Shown piece after piece: positions 47,210-59,107 of a DNA stretch of 64,000 nt; within the stretch, counting starts at the first letter, position 1; the number at the start of each line of letters is the position of its first letter. Below the pieces are notes generated by a model, which saw only the letters and a program-made list of their open reading frames with translations, searched no databases and had not been told where the DNA came from. Source of the stretch: Agrypnia vestita (taxonomy: Eukaryota; Arthropoda; Insecta; Trichoptera; Phryganeidae); the NCBI GenBank assembly GCA_016648135.1, contig JADDOH010001553.1, positions 124,001-188,000 on the forward strand, in the 5' to 3' direction. The translations under genes and the position numbers were made by a program.

Positions 47210-47735
47210 TTGAAATAGCTCTTGGTCCTTCTAAAATATCATATTATTACATCTCGAAGAAACATAGCTGACGCGGTGATGCTATTCAAAATAACACACA
47301 ATCTAGTTGATAGTCCGGAACTTCTTCAACGAATATCTTACCACATCCCAACTCGCAATAACAGACATTCACCTACTTTTCATCTCCCCTTTTGTAAGAC
47401 CAACTCAAAACAAAACTCCTTTGTGTACAGATCCACAAATTCATTTAACACAAACTATCACCACATTGACATTTTCAACGCAACAATAAGAAACATAAAA
47501 CAAACAATATCTACACTACCGCACCCAAACTAATTTGTACATTATATCTTCCCTTCTACTCGCGTCCCACATTCCCCTCCACCCTCTCCACTCGCTATTA
47601 AAGTAAGTTAAAGTAAATTTTTATATTCAGTGGAAAATTTGTAATTGGCATAATTGTAAAAACCATTATTTCATATTTTTAAGATTGTTGTTTTGCTGTT
47701 AATTTTCCCCAAAACAAAATAAATAAATAAATCAA
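47210..47735 (+). pseudogene. LINE C-terminus and 3' tail (Jockey/CR1-like)
   Basis: The plus strand encodes SRRNIADAVMLFKITHNLVD, then SPELLQRISYHIPTRNNRHS and PFCKTNSKQNSFVYR, closely following the 'LxYKxxNxxIDSPxLLxxIxFxVPxRxxR' end of insect Jockey/CR1-type LINEs. A stop at 47531 is followed by ~200 bp of 3' UTR and an AAATAAATAAATAAATC tail ending near 47735. It is 5' truncated. It is the only LINE tail with coding in the plus direction. Confidence 0.8.
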
Positions 47736-50618
47736 GGATGTCAAATTGATAAAAATAAACTGTACGTTTACCTTAAAAAATAAAATAATATCAAACGAAA
47801 GAGTCGTCCTGGCCTTAGATTAGCTTCTCACTCTACAGCCTGAACTCGAGTCTCACCGCGGTGGAGGTTTCATATTTCGCCCCTCCATGAAACCACCACA
47901 ACAAATCACAACCTTCTCCATATCACAGGCCCTTTGAACACCGAGCAACGATAATACGCGCTCACGCGAAAATGAGCTCTGCAATCCCTCGCTTTTAAGT
48001 GATTTGAGACTCTTATGGTTTGCCGATCAGATCATGCTGGCTCTCGAATTGTTAAATATGAATCTGTTCTCACGTCTCGAGCTTACGATGTAATTACATT
48101 TATTTTTATAGAAATTACGAAACCGAATTCCATAATATGTCAGGTCAAAATAAGGATCCTTTTGCGCACTTTGCCAAGTTGAAACAACGTTGAAAAGGGG
48201 TTTTGTTGCTGAAGAAGAGAAATTTACAAAAAATAGTAACGTCTTCAGGTCGACTTTTTGGTCATGGCACTTCGTTATTTATACAAGGAGACAAAGTTAT
48301 GTAACCGCTTCACACTAGACAGCAATGCAACATCGTTTTCACGTCAGTTGACAAATCGGGTGTGTACACCGCGCGCAGTGTGTGCGCGCACTTTTAAACA
48401 TTTCTTTTTCATCTAATCTATCAAGGGCATCGTTAGAGTTATTATTTTTTATTTAAGATGGATTAATATTATTTTATTCCCTATCCATATAATAATTAAA
48501 CATCAAACAAATCTATTTACTATTATATTGTATTAATAAAAAAAAATTATACTTGCAACAGATTCGTCAGTGGCCGACTCTACAGTGCCATGAGTTAAAA
48601 ATCGACCTGTAGTGAATGCAACGTGGTGGTAAGTGTCAACATACATAAGTATCTGTATAAAAACAATTATTTTTTAAGCACAGTTTTATATTTTCAGTAT
48701 CAGATTTACAACAAATTTATAGTTCGAAGAATACGTATTAATATTATCCGTTATTTTTCTTTGACAAGCCTTAAAAAATATCAAGCGTTAAAATTTATGG
48801 TAAAAAAGTAATCTGACAATAATTGTCTTAATAATTAGCACGATATCTACAATAAAAAATATGATTTTTTCATTATAATCTTTTATTATATTACATTACA
48901 AGCACCAGCACTCGTGATGATTACACGCTGCATAGCAAATCTATAGAGCAGCGGCGCGGCAGTTGTCCTTATGATATATTTCTCACATTTGTTACCGCCG
49001 GAACCGTACATTACGCATTTAAATCATTTTTTTAATATTTTGGATTGATGATTTGTTTACGTTAATTGGCTACACAGAGTTTACTCACATGCTGTAGTAA
49101 ACCACACCACCACACCCTTTGCTTTGATAATAAATTATGTTTTCAACACCTGAATATTTGTTTTACGGAAACACTGACCGTGACCGCATTGCGACCACTG
49201 TTGCCATTTGAAGGAGTTATCTTTATGCTAATCATAACTATCTACAATACGAATCGAAAATCATTTTGTAACACATAATGTATGGGCGGTTTTAATTGTA
49301 AACAATGTTTTTTCAAATACTTCATATACTAATTGAAACTTTATCAAGTTTAAAATATTTTTCATCACGCTTCAATTAAATTTTATAATGAAAACTTATC
49401 TGAACTGTAAATAGCATAAAAGGAATTAATCTTTGTTAGTAGCTCTTTCCACTTTTCCCGTCTAATATTTACATAATCCAATGATTTTGTTTTCCATTCT
49501 GAGAAATAAGTTGTGAATTAATAAGTAAATTATGAGATTTAATCATCAAAGTTGTATGTAAAGTAAGACTGTTATTCCTTGATCTATATAGAATAAAAAC
49601 CTCTTGTTTCATTGAAAATCTTGTATTTTCTAGCGTTTTCGAGGAAAATTGCCATGCAAAATTTTCTAAAGTTTGTTTCTGTGTCCTGTTAATCTAACAA
49701 TGGCGAACGGACGTGAAATTAAATCCTAACTAACGGTGTTTCCGATGAATTAAACAGTACCCGTTAATTATAATCAGTGTGACCTTTATAAATGGCGTCT
49801 CTCCTCCCTGCTGTTTCCAGAGGATTTATTCAAGAATAAATTTTCAATAAAATTGGAATCTTTTAGTTTTAAATGAAATGTAATTAAATTCTTCCCTTGT
49901 GAAGAAATCTCAATGCGATGTTTTAATGTCTATTGGGCACTTGGCTTCCTGTTGAATGCCCACATTTTATATGTCAAATCTAACCCAATCTTGGTACCTA
50001 CGTAAAACACCAATTTGGAAATAATCTCTTCAAAAATTTGTTTTGTTTTCGCGGAAACTTGCTCAAAACTTCATTTTGTTTTTCAAATAAAGGGGATATT
50101 TGGGTATATTTAGTTGAAATTCTCCTCAAGAAGTTTTTATTCCAAGCAAAAAAAGATTTCGTAGAAAGCCTGAATCCAAAAAAATATGAACTTAAGTTTA
50201 GTTAAACAAATTATTTTGGATGAAGATCTTATTTTTCATTCATTGAACCCGCATCAGGAGAAATTTATAACAAATAATAATTAAAACAATTAATATTTTG
50301 TACGAGTGTAAATAGTATCTAGATAACTTTTTTGAATAGTATGTAAGATTTGGAATAAGATTTGTTATTTAATATTTGTAATAAAATAATTTATCTTACA
50401 TCATAGAGTAATTACATCACTCGGATCTTAACGTCACCCAAATGCCTTCATTATGATTTCTGTTACTTGAGTTTAGTCAAGGGACGTGCTTTCAAGTATT
50501 GTATTTTACACCCGGGGCAAGTTGTATCCGTTGAAATCATATATTTTCTAAAAATATTAACCTTTCCTTCTTATTTAGTACATTTCTAAGCTTTGTAGAT
50601 TTTACCACTATTTTGTGT
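47736..50618. other. AT-rich DNA, no gene seen
   Basis: A CG-containing stretch at 48300-48390 (CGCGCGCAGTGTGTGCGCGC) stands out. No coding frame beyond about 70 residues and no terminal repeats were found. Confidence 0.5.
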
Positions 50619-51085
50619 TGTCAGATTTGAATGCGGGCTCATTCTATTTTTGTTTAAGATGTATAAAAATTTGTCAAATTCTGTACGCCACGTGTATTTT
50701 ATTATTTGTGAAGCCACGTGTCAAGGCGACGTATAGGGTGGAGACGGCGATGGAAATCTGATACGCGACTTTATTCAGATAACTTCACACCACAAAAATA
50801 AACAATTTTAAAACCATGGTTTAATTCTGTGCATAGTAACTCTGCAGGCGGGCATTCAAAGATCGAACGTCCGTATTCAATTTTATAGATTTATTTAAAT
50901 AAGTGCAGAATTTTACCGGAACTTCAAATTTGGTGGCAGCGCGCAAGGTTAGTTCTTGTCTCTGTCGCTTGGCGGCATTTTGTTAAATTACTACGCGATG
51001 AGTTCTAACCCCAGCACTGCACGCGCAAAAACAGTGGGGATAATTGCCATAATAAGTAAAACTATAATAATAATAATAATAAATA
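50619..51085 (+). mobile_element. possible LTR end with primer-binding site and gag start
   Basis: An LTR-like segment ends in TTTTACCGGAACTTCA near 50929, and TTTGGTGGCAGCGC follows at once. A TGG-initial sequence in this place fits a primer-binding site for a tRNA ending in ...CCA. About 65 nt later ATG (50999) opens MSSNPSTARAKTVG, which runs into an (ATA)n repeat and is lost. The layout LTR, PBS, leader and gag start suggests the 5' end of an LTR retrotransposon. The left LTR boundary is uncertain. Confidence 0.3.
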
Positions 51086-51459
51086 AATGCTGGATGCCTA
51101 GGTTGGAGAGAGACATCTAGCGAATTTCGTCCCAATAATATTTATATAACCGTCGCCCTGTCGTCGGTTTTTGTTAAATCAGAAGCTTGAAACGAGAAAC
51201 ATCTCTGTTATTTTTAACCAACAATTGAGATTATTGTGACCAAAGGAGAAGGATTTCCTTCAATCAGACTAGATCCTGGCAAGGAATCAAACATCTAGAC
51301 GATTTTTTTTACTTCAGAAGAAATTTAACCTGGAAAAAGTCTCTATGTGAACGTAACCTGTTCGTATGTAGAGGACGTACTAATCGCTACAACAATATGT
51401 CGCTAATCTAGTACCTCCTACTTAAGGCTGGTAGTGAGTTTCTCTAGAATATTGTGGAA

Positions 51460-51730
51460 TGTCCGCCTGTGTTTGGTGGCATTTCTGGTTGTGTGTCGGT
51501 ATTTAGCAAAGCGCACAATCTCCCGCGTCGGCCGCCGCAGATGCGATCTCCGGCTCCGCACAATTAGTGCGCTTAATAATTAATTGCGCCTTTACAAAAG
51601 CTCCCGAGGACACCGGGGCAAACTGCATCGCTGGCAGCGAATTTTATAATCTCCATCTTTGACATTTCAATTTGTTCGTCGCGGCTTAAACAGGGATCCA
51701 CCGCTCGATATATTGGAAATTTGTAGTGCG
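51460..51730. promoter_or_regulatory. CG-rich island with dense homeodomain-type sites
   Basis: CACAATTAGTGCGCTTAATA then ATTAATTGCGCC gives three TAAT/ATTA cores within 30 bp, inside a CG-rich block (CGCGTCGGCCGCCGCAGATG). No open frame and no repeat copy are present. This pattern is typical of conserved insect enhancers, but conservation cannot be tested here. Confidence 0.35.
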
Positions 51731-54340
51731 AATTGCCACATGAGTTAGTTCATCAAAATTACGTAATATTTTAACGTGCAATCTAACAGTTTTATGTAGG
51801 TACACTTTCTAATCTAAAAAAATACTTTGAATAAGTATAGAATATTGAGAATTAAAAATTACTGTTTACCGCGTATTTAAAAAATAAATATATTTTGACA
51901 TCAAAATGTCAATATGAAATTAATTAATTAGATGAGAACTTTTTTAAAGAATCACAAAAATATATGATTTTTTTGTATAAAAAATATTCCTTTAAATCAA
52001 TCCTTAAAAATTGAGTAAATATAATTTTCAGACAATTTTTTTTTGTATTATTAATACATTATTTGAACATCGTTGTCGATGATTTAGTCATGTGGTACTA
52101 TGAGCAAGGAGAGTATGGTAAAGAAAATATATGAGGGGAGTGTTGAAGGCGTAGAAACTGAAGGCATGTGCAGAAAATGTATAAAAATGGACGAGAAAAG
52201 AATAGTGTGCCAGGACAGAAGAGTTTGGTGTTCTATCTTATGTGTGTTCTATTCTAATGTGGTAATTAATATTCTTGTATTTAATTAATTAAATATTATT
52301 TTAATGGGCCACGTAAGACGTTGCTCGCATCTCCCTATAAGGATAAATTATTCTTATTTACCGTCCGTGAAACATCTGGAGCTATTCAGGGTCGGAGATT
52401 TTATTTTACTAAGAATACTTATTCCGTCAAATATTTTTGTGTTTCCATGCCGACAAAATCTCTTTTGAATTCTAAGAAAATAATTCTTCACTAAATTGTT
52501 GGATCTTTACAATTTTCAAAGCTCAACGTAATAAGCTAATACTTTTCGCACAAAATACATCTTTTAATATCGTGTATAGCTAAAGGTTATTTCGTTTAAA
52601 TTCTTAACAAGTTTGTCAAATTTTCACAAAGTTATCACGAAATATTACATGTTTAATACGCCTTAATAATCTTTACATTTCTTTATATAGAATATATTAT
52701 GTATTATGTATATATTATGTACATACATAAATCTTTATTTGAATACGTGTAACATGAATATGTTATAACCCTCGAAAATGTTACGGAAACATGTCTGATA
52801 TTAGGTAAGGCCTCTAGGGGGTGCTTAAAATTCTATTTTCGTAAAATTATTTCATTAAAAACAATATTTCAACATTTTGGTAGTCAATTTATCAGCTTAT
52901 TAGTGTAACAACTAACATTATATATGAATGTACAATACAATAAATTGTAGGATCAAATTTTTAGTGATCCTTTGGTGATCCATGATAAAAAATATCCGCA
53001 CAAGCTATTGGCGAGACTCACAGATATGATGTGTTATCTTCATCTGGAATTTTTAGTTCAGTTTATAGTATACAGCTCCAGCTCATAAGTCTTTGGTGTC
53101 TCTATATAAATTGCTTTTGTATATTTCCCGATATCTTCCCTATATCTCCCGATATCTTCCCTACCCACTTCCGCTTCATTTTCATCATGAGTTTATACAA
53201 TCTTCCATGAAAGCGACCAATTCCCAAAGTTTCCGCCTTTCTACAAGTTACGATCATGATCAACTTTGCGTGCCGCATGTTAATGCTTTAATATCAGGAA
53301 CATTTATTCCCTTAAAATGCGTCAAAGGTTTCCTAGTGATAATGGTATTTATTAAGGTTCCAATAGTGGTGTTACATGAAAGCCTCAAAGAATTTTCCAA
53401 CGGAGATGACGTGAGATAAATGCAAACACCCTGGGAAGATGGAAACTCGAATTGAATATTAAATTTCCCCAATATCTGACATTCACACAAAAGCAGGGAT
53501 TTTTTATATAGGAATACTACCAACGAGACGCTTTCTCAATTTTCGCTTAGAAGCAAGATTTAAATCGCTTCAGCGAGTTTTAACGATTCTAATATGATAT
53601 TAAGGAGTCAGGCCTTATTGAAATATAACACACAAGATTAATGTAATGAATACATTGATGGATGACCTACATATGTCATTTGTCTTGGAACAATTTGTGG
53701 TTCTGCAGTGTTACGACATTTTCTCAATTTCAAACGAACGCGTTTGTTCAGCTTTCAACCTTATAAATTATTAGACATATTGCAATACATACTGTGATCA
53801 CTTTATTTGTCGGACAACGGTTTGGAAAAATGTGTTGTTGCAATACGTCATATTTGAACATTACGTAAGGATGTTTAAAAGCGTTTATTATTAACAAAAA
53901 ATTTAAATACATTTGGTTTCGTTACAAATTTTTCTTCCGAAGAAGTTTCTTATTATTGTGGCAGTTTTTTTTAATAATGTTGTGTATTTTCATTTTTAAA
54001 AAAATTATATTGATTCTTTTATCAGCAGAAAGAAATCGACTTCGCGGACACTTTAATGCCAATCAAAAAGCCCGCTTTTGAATAATCCAATACAGAATAT
54101 CCGGAAAACACACTTTTTTTCCCTTTTTTTATGAAATAAAAGGTACAAGAAATAAGCGTATATAACATGGTGCATCTAAAGAAATTGTATTCTAGCACAT
54201 GTCACAGACAATATAAGTATCGGTAGAATAGCAGAAAAAGAGAAATTAGATATTTAAAACATACCTACTTGCAAGGAAAAGTTGACGTGATAAATGACGG
54301 TTACCCGCCAATCGTAAAAATATATATACGAGTCCTACGC
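51731..54340. other. AT-rich DNA, no gene seen
   Basis: A ~20-bp tandem duplication (CCCGATATCTTCCCTA, twice, about 53127-53165) lies inside a chance 108-residue frame. No supported gene. Confidence 0.5.
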
Positions 54341-54526
54341 GACAATGACTATTTTGCCATAATTTTACATCAGGACGCAGTGGGAAAAGAAACTAATAAG
54401 TGTATATGAAATGATCTTTTTTCTATAAGCTTTAAATACAGCATGAGTACTTTTCTCATATTAATTTATTCTTATAGTTATTTCATGTCGAAACATGAGA
54501 ATTGTGAGGTTACGTTTGCGATAGGT
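54341..54526. repeat. dispersed repeat RD, copy 1
   Basis: TTTTACATCAGGACGC, TCTTTTTTCTATAAGCTTTA and ATTGTGAGGTTACGTTTGCG occur in the same order and spacing at 56308-56470, inside an inverted-repeat structure. Class unknown. Confidence 0.65.
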
Positions 54527-54747
54527 ACCTACTTCGGTAATCCGTTTGAAGAACTACTAATCAACTAAGAACAAATGTATGTAATGAAATTCAAAAATAA
54601 TAATTACGGGTTTAAGCTAGTGAAAGAATAAACCCTTAAATAACTGTAAACGTCACCGCAAACTCTAATAGTGTTAATCAAACAACTTTTTCATTTTTGA
54701 CAATTTTAAAGTCCGAGAACACAGAGTCACAGAGGATTAATCATTAA

Positions 54748-54905
54748 TTAAGATAAATTATTGAAGTCTCACAAAGATGAATCTATTTAAATTGGAAACT
54801 TGTATGGAAATATTTATAGGCTGGCCACGGGGCTTACGTTATCACTTAACACAATGCAACGTTCACCAATTCCACCGTAAGAACATCCATACATTCCGCA
54901 ATATT
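54748..54905 (+). mobile_element. foldback element FB1, copy h (one arm)
   Basis: It starts TTAA|GATAAATTATTGAAGTC (TTAA at 54748) and reads through CAATGCAACGTTCACC and CCGTAAGAACATCCATAC. The other arm is absent. Confidence 0.65.
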
Positions 54906-55019
54906 CCGCTTTAAAAATATAGAGGTATCATTACCAGCGGCTGAATCTATGTTTACTAAGTCATGGGAAGGACCATTTAAATATTTGAAAGAGTACAGAT
55001 TTTGAATATATAATTTTTG

Positions 55020-55270
55020 TAACTACTCAAATTCTTATCTTAATTTTGTATGTATATTTTCTTTTTCTTTTCTTTTAGATTTAGTTATTCCTATGATTTA
55101 CTTTATTATCGTTGATCTACTTTCATTCTTACGTTTATACTTTCTTTAATTGTCATTTGTTAATATTACATAAATATCATATGGGAATAACTGCCACAGA
55201 ACAGGTTTTTACCTAGTGTGGCAGTTATTAGTAACTTGTATTAACAAATATAAATAAATAATAAAATAAA
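55020..55270 (+). repeat. probable LINE 3' UTR and tail
   Basis: It contains a short hairpin (AACTGCCACA near 55188 pairing with TGTGGCAGTT near 55219) and ends in an (AAATAAAT)n-type tail, the usual end of insect LINEs. No coding part remains. Confidence 0.4.
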
Positions 55271-55290
55271 TAAAATACATTTTACTACCT

Positions 55291-55698
55291 TTCTTTTAAT
55301 TCGTAGCGTCTGCTTGTCTGCCGAAAAAACTTTGGATCGACTTTAAACCCTTTTCCCGTGATCCAATCGGGCTGAAACTTTGCAGACTCCTGGCGATGAT
55401 AAAAATGAGCTAACAATTTTTCTTTTAATAAAATTTAATGATGCATGAAGAAGGCGCGAAACCTGTTTCAACCAGTCTTACTCGAGCCATGGGTCCGATC
55501 AGACGGTTTCGCCGACGCCGTGCCCCCCTATACCAATTATTACGTTTTCAATATTCTATAAGTTTTAAGGACACCTAATAATATACATGGAATAGATTTT
55601 CCTCGTGAACTTAAAGCAAGAGGAATGTGTTGATAGAATATCAAATTGGAAACAATACAAATAAGAAAGGGAGTATAATAAAAACTTGGTTTTATGGA
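55291..55698 (-). repeat. dispersed repeat RA, copy 2
   Basis: The plus strand begins CGTAGCGTCTGCTTGTCTGC, includes CCCGTGATCCAATCGGGCTG and ends GGGAGTATAATAAAAACTTG, that is, RA in reverse. The middle has diverged and holds a CG-rich segment (GTTTCGCCGACGCCGTGCCC) not seen in copies 1 and 4. Confidence 0.65.
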
Positions 55699-55716
55699 TT
55701 AGTTTTTTTTTTAAAT

Positions 55717-55817
55717 TGAGCCAGCTCATGCATGGTCACTCTCTAGAGACTTCCATACTGTCTCCCATATAAATAGCTTCGTCTGTCTGTCTGTGAGACT
55801 TCTACAATTTATCTTAA
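55717..55817 (-). mobile_element. foldback element FB1, copy i (one arm)
   Basis: TTGAGCCAGCTCATGCATGG, ACTTCCATACTGTCTCCCAT and GTGAGACTTCTACAATTTAT then C|TTAA (55814-55817) is an FB1 left arm in reverse. A (GTCT)n slippage expanded the GTCTCTGTGAG motif. Confidence 0.65.
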
Positions 55818-56139
55818 TTAACATTTTCATTACTTGTAATGTAAAGAGCGTTACGTAACGTTTTGCCTATTGCTGTTCGCGAGACTGAAAGCGACAAGCC
55901 GCGGGACAATAACTTTGATGATTGACGAAATTGCAGAGCGTTTATCGCATTGTCGGCCATTGCTCGATTAGGTATCTATTTAGTAATCGGAATTTCTCTT
56001 CGAAACGTTATACAAAAACTGCAGACCAAATATTTTGCGGTAACGGCGCAAATTGAATTAGGTGTTACATCTCAATACTTTTATCACTTCCTCAATAATA
56101 TCCGTAGTACGTTGCAATGTGAATATTTTTGTGGGATGT

Positions 56140-56661
56140 CAGATCTTTATCCCAAAACTAAACAGACGAAAATAAAATAAATAAATAAACGAGACGTAGG
56201 TATACGTCGGTGGTGTGGTCAGAGGGAGAAAGAAGTACATCGCGGTTATCCGTCAAACGTCAAATGTAGAGTCCAACAACATTTCTCCTTTCTATGGTCC
56301 AACGGGCCAATGACAATTTTGCCATTATTTTACATCAGGACGCTGTTGAGAGAAATTAATAAGTGCTTAATACGAAGTAATCTTTTTTCTATAAGCTTTA
56401 AATACAGCTTTAGTACTTATTTCATGTAATTTTAGTAGAAACATGAAAATTGTGAGGTTACGTTTGCGGCGGAGGGCAGCTGTCGGACCAGATCGGAGAA
56501 ATTGGACATCGCAAATAAAGGTTTTTACTTTGAGAAAGATAGTGAATGTATACAAGCGTTCCTATGTAAGTACGACGAACACTGAATACCGACGTATACC
56601 TATGTGTCGTTTATTTATTTATTTTATTTTCGTCTATTCAGTGTTGGGATAAAGATCCAGT
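56140..56661. mobile_element. inverted-repeat structure carrying repeat RD, copy 2
   Basis: The left arm 56140-56210 (AGATCTTTATCCCAAAAC, CAGACGAAAATAAAATAAAT, GTAGGTATACGTCGG) is matched in inverse by 56590-56661. The arms are about 70 bp. The interior holds RD copy 2 (56308-56470). It may be a ~520-bp TIR element, or two retroelement tails in opposite orientation. The first reading is favoured because the match includes non-tail sequence. Confidence 0.6.
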
Positions 56662-57647
56662 ATTGCTATTTTCAGATTAGCACAGAAAATTTTGTATTTT
56701 TAACATTTTAAATAATAGGTATTATATGACATGAAAATGCTTCAAATTTACACGAAACATATACTTACCGCATGTGTGGCATTAATGTATTATAAAATAG
56801 ATACGTTATTCCCATATTAGCCGGCTTTCATATGTAGCAAATATTTCATTCAAAGAGAGAATAAATCACATAATCAAGTAATCACGTAAAAATCAGGTAA
56901 TTTGAAGTCACGGTGACTAAAATAAGATACTCATTCTTACAATAGTGTACGATACTCTGTTCCTTTTTCCCCGGGACTTTTTTCGGCGTAGTTTTCGTAG
57001 TCGGCGTTTTGTTTCGGTCCGTTGGGTAACGAATGCAAGTAAGGCAATTACCTTATTTTTGACTTTCACGATTTCACGCTTGTAACGTATCTACAGTTCA
57101 TTATATCATTGATGTGTGTCTTGGTTTTTATTATTATTACTACGCTTATATTAGCTTCACCTGTTTGTGTGTTGATGGAATGGAATTCCCCCGCTTCCCA
57201 ACGTCCAATCGAGCTGAAATTTTGCATTTATGACAATACATCGATCAATTATCAGATTCACTAATTAATCAAATAATCCGTCATAATTAATTAATCAAAG
57301 TTTGATATGGAAAATTAATTTTTGTTACCCTTGGTTACAGGCGACCTGTTTGTGGCCTTGGTTTGTTTATAACCTCGGTTTCGTGTTGACGTATGCTCTC
57401 ATCTGTGTTTCGATTCGCAACAAGATAAAGCGAATATGTTTGAAGAATTTAAAGAGTTTCTGATCGCTAATTACGTCAAATTAAGATCATTACACTATTT
57501 AATAAATGATTAATCAACTTCAGACAACTGTAAGTGATCGGAGGATATGATTTAAAATATTTTCGTTTGGTGCGCTTACCACAATATATTGGATAATCAT
57601 ATTTTAAATGGAAATAATACACATAATAAATAATATAATAGTACTCA
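56662..57647. other. AT-rich DNA, no gene seen
   Basis: A short RA-like phrase (CAATCGAGCTGAAATTTTGC) occurs near 57207. No gene is supported. Confidence 0.5.
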
Positions 57648-57758
57648 AGTAGCTAGTAGCGAAAATTTTGGAGCAGTATTTTTCATTCAATTTTGAATGT
57701 ACACAAAATTGCGGGATTTTGAAGCTGAAAATTCATTAATAGAAAACCATTGTTTTTC
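57648..57758 (+). mobile_element. MITE fragment (CTAGTAG family)
   Basis: GTAGCTAGTAGCGAAAATTT and TTTTTCATTCAATTTTGAAT match the left end of the complete element at 18006-18291. The right end is missing. Confidence 0.45.
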
Positions 57759-58030
57759 CTCCCTTTCTTTTAACTCGTAGCGTCTGCTTGTTTGCTTGTC
57801 TGCCGAAAAAACTTTAGATCGATTTTTAACCCCTTTCCCGTAATCCAATCGAGCTGAAATTTTGCAGGCAGACTCGTGGCGACGATAAAAATGATTTAAC
57901 TAATCTTTGTTTAAATTTTTTAATTATTATAGTATAATTTTGAATTTTTCGAAATTTTAACGATTTGTGTAGTAGGAGCGAAACCCGTTTCAATTAGAAA
58001 GGGAGTATAATAAAAACTTGGTTTTTGTGA
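57759..58030 (-). repeat. dispersed repeat RA, copy 3
   Basis: The plus strand runs CGTAGCGTCTGCTTGTTTGC, TAATCCAATCGAGCTGAAAT to GGGAGTATAATAAAAACTTG, the same order as copy 2 but with a large internal part missing. Confidence 0.7.
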
Positions 58031-58084
58031 GTTAGTTATTTTTAATTAGCTTTTCGCTTTAACCTGAAACTAAATTTAGTAAAA

Positions 58085-58265
58085 TAACAATATAAAAAGT
58101 CAAGACCGTGTAATTTCGACGTTTACGTGTTGCTTGAGCCGCGCGCTGATTCCTTATCACACTCTAATTATCTAATGTTTTAATTCCAGGAAGTTACGAA
58201 TTTACGGACCCACAGTCAGAAAGACAGACCACGAAATTATTATGCATATTTAGATTACGATGTTA
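58085..58265 (+). mobile_element. SINE-like element (family C), copy 3
   Basis: It contains GAGCCGCGCGCTGATTCCTT, then TTACGGACCCACAGTCAGAA, AGACAGACC and ACGAAATTATTATGCATATT. The GCGCGCTGATT core and GACA tail link it to 12735-12933 and 27705-27880. Its 5' end is less clear. Confidence 0.5.
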
Positions 58266-59107
58266 TTTTCATGGAAATATATATACTTAAAACGAAAAAA
58301 AAATTGCGGATTTTCTATATCTCTTGGAAATTCTATAATACTTATTGCATCGTCATATCCAGGAGAACACGAAACGTTAAAATCTGTATACGATTCCCGT
58401 GGTTTTTATTAGACATTTTATTATATTTTGTTAAAATGCCTGACCACAAAGTTAATGCTTATAATATCATTTCGACTCTTGCCGGAAAGTATTTTTTGAC
58501 GTTTCTCTTTATCTTTTGGTCGCCCCAGGTGCGTTTTCTATCTCGTTTCGTACTTCAGACCCTCCCTGTTTGTATTGTGACTCACTCAAGTGATTAGTTT
58601 AATCGCAAATGTAGAAAAAAAGTTATCTTTCTAAACGGCATGAAAACCCAAGTATATACATAGCACGTGTGTCGTTATTTAGCGGATGTAGGTATACGTC
58701 ATCGGAGGTTCTATCTTTATAGCACCTCAACGTGCAGCAGGATAAAACCTGTCCGCATCCGGAACCTCTTTTTGCATTGTGTCCTTACTTCCTGGATCGG
58801 GATGCACTCGGAGTCGGAGCCTTGATAACACCAGGTGATGTGGTCTGAAACAGCGTGGCTTTCGGGGCCTTGGAAGAAGTCGAGTATAAAAAACAAACGA
58901 TAAATTGATGCCTTGATTCTTTTGAAATAAAAAAAAAATGTATTGCTTTACTATTTTGAACGAAAAAAATATGCTTTGATTCTAGCGAAATTTACCAGTG
59001 TGAAAAACACAAAAAATTACGGCTTTGATTATTTTGGAATCTGCCAACATCAAAACACCAAAAATTGTTTTTTTTAATTGTTTAGGAATCTATTTAACAA
59101 AAAAAAG
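58266..59107. other. AT-rich DNA, no gene seen
   Basis: A 108-residue frame (58271-58597) has no domain. A CG-richer patch lies at 58720-58860. Nothing is assignable. Confidence 0.45.
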
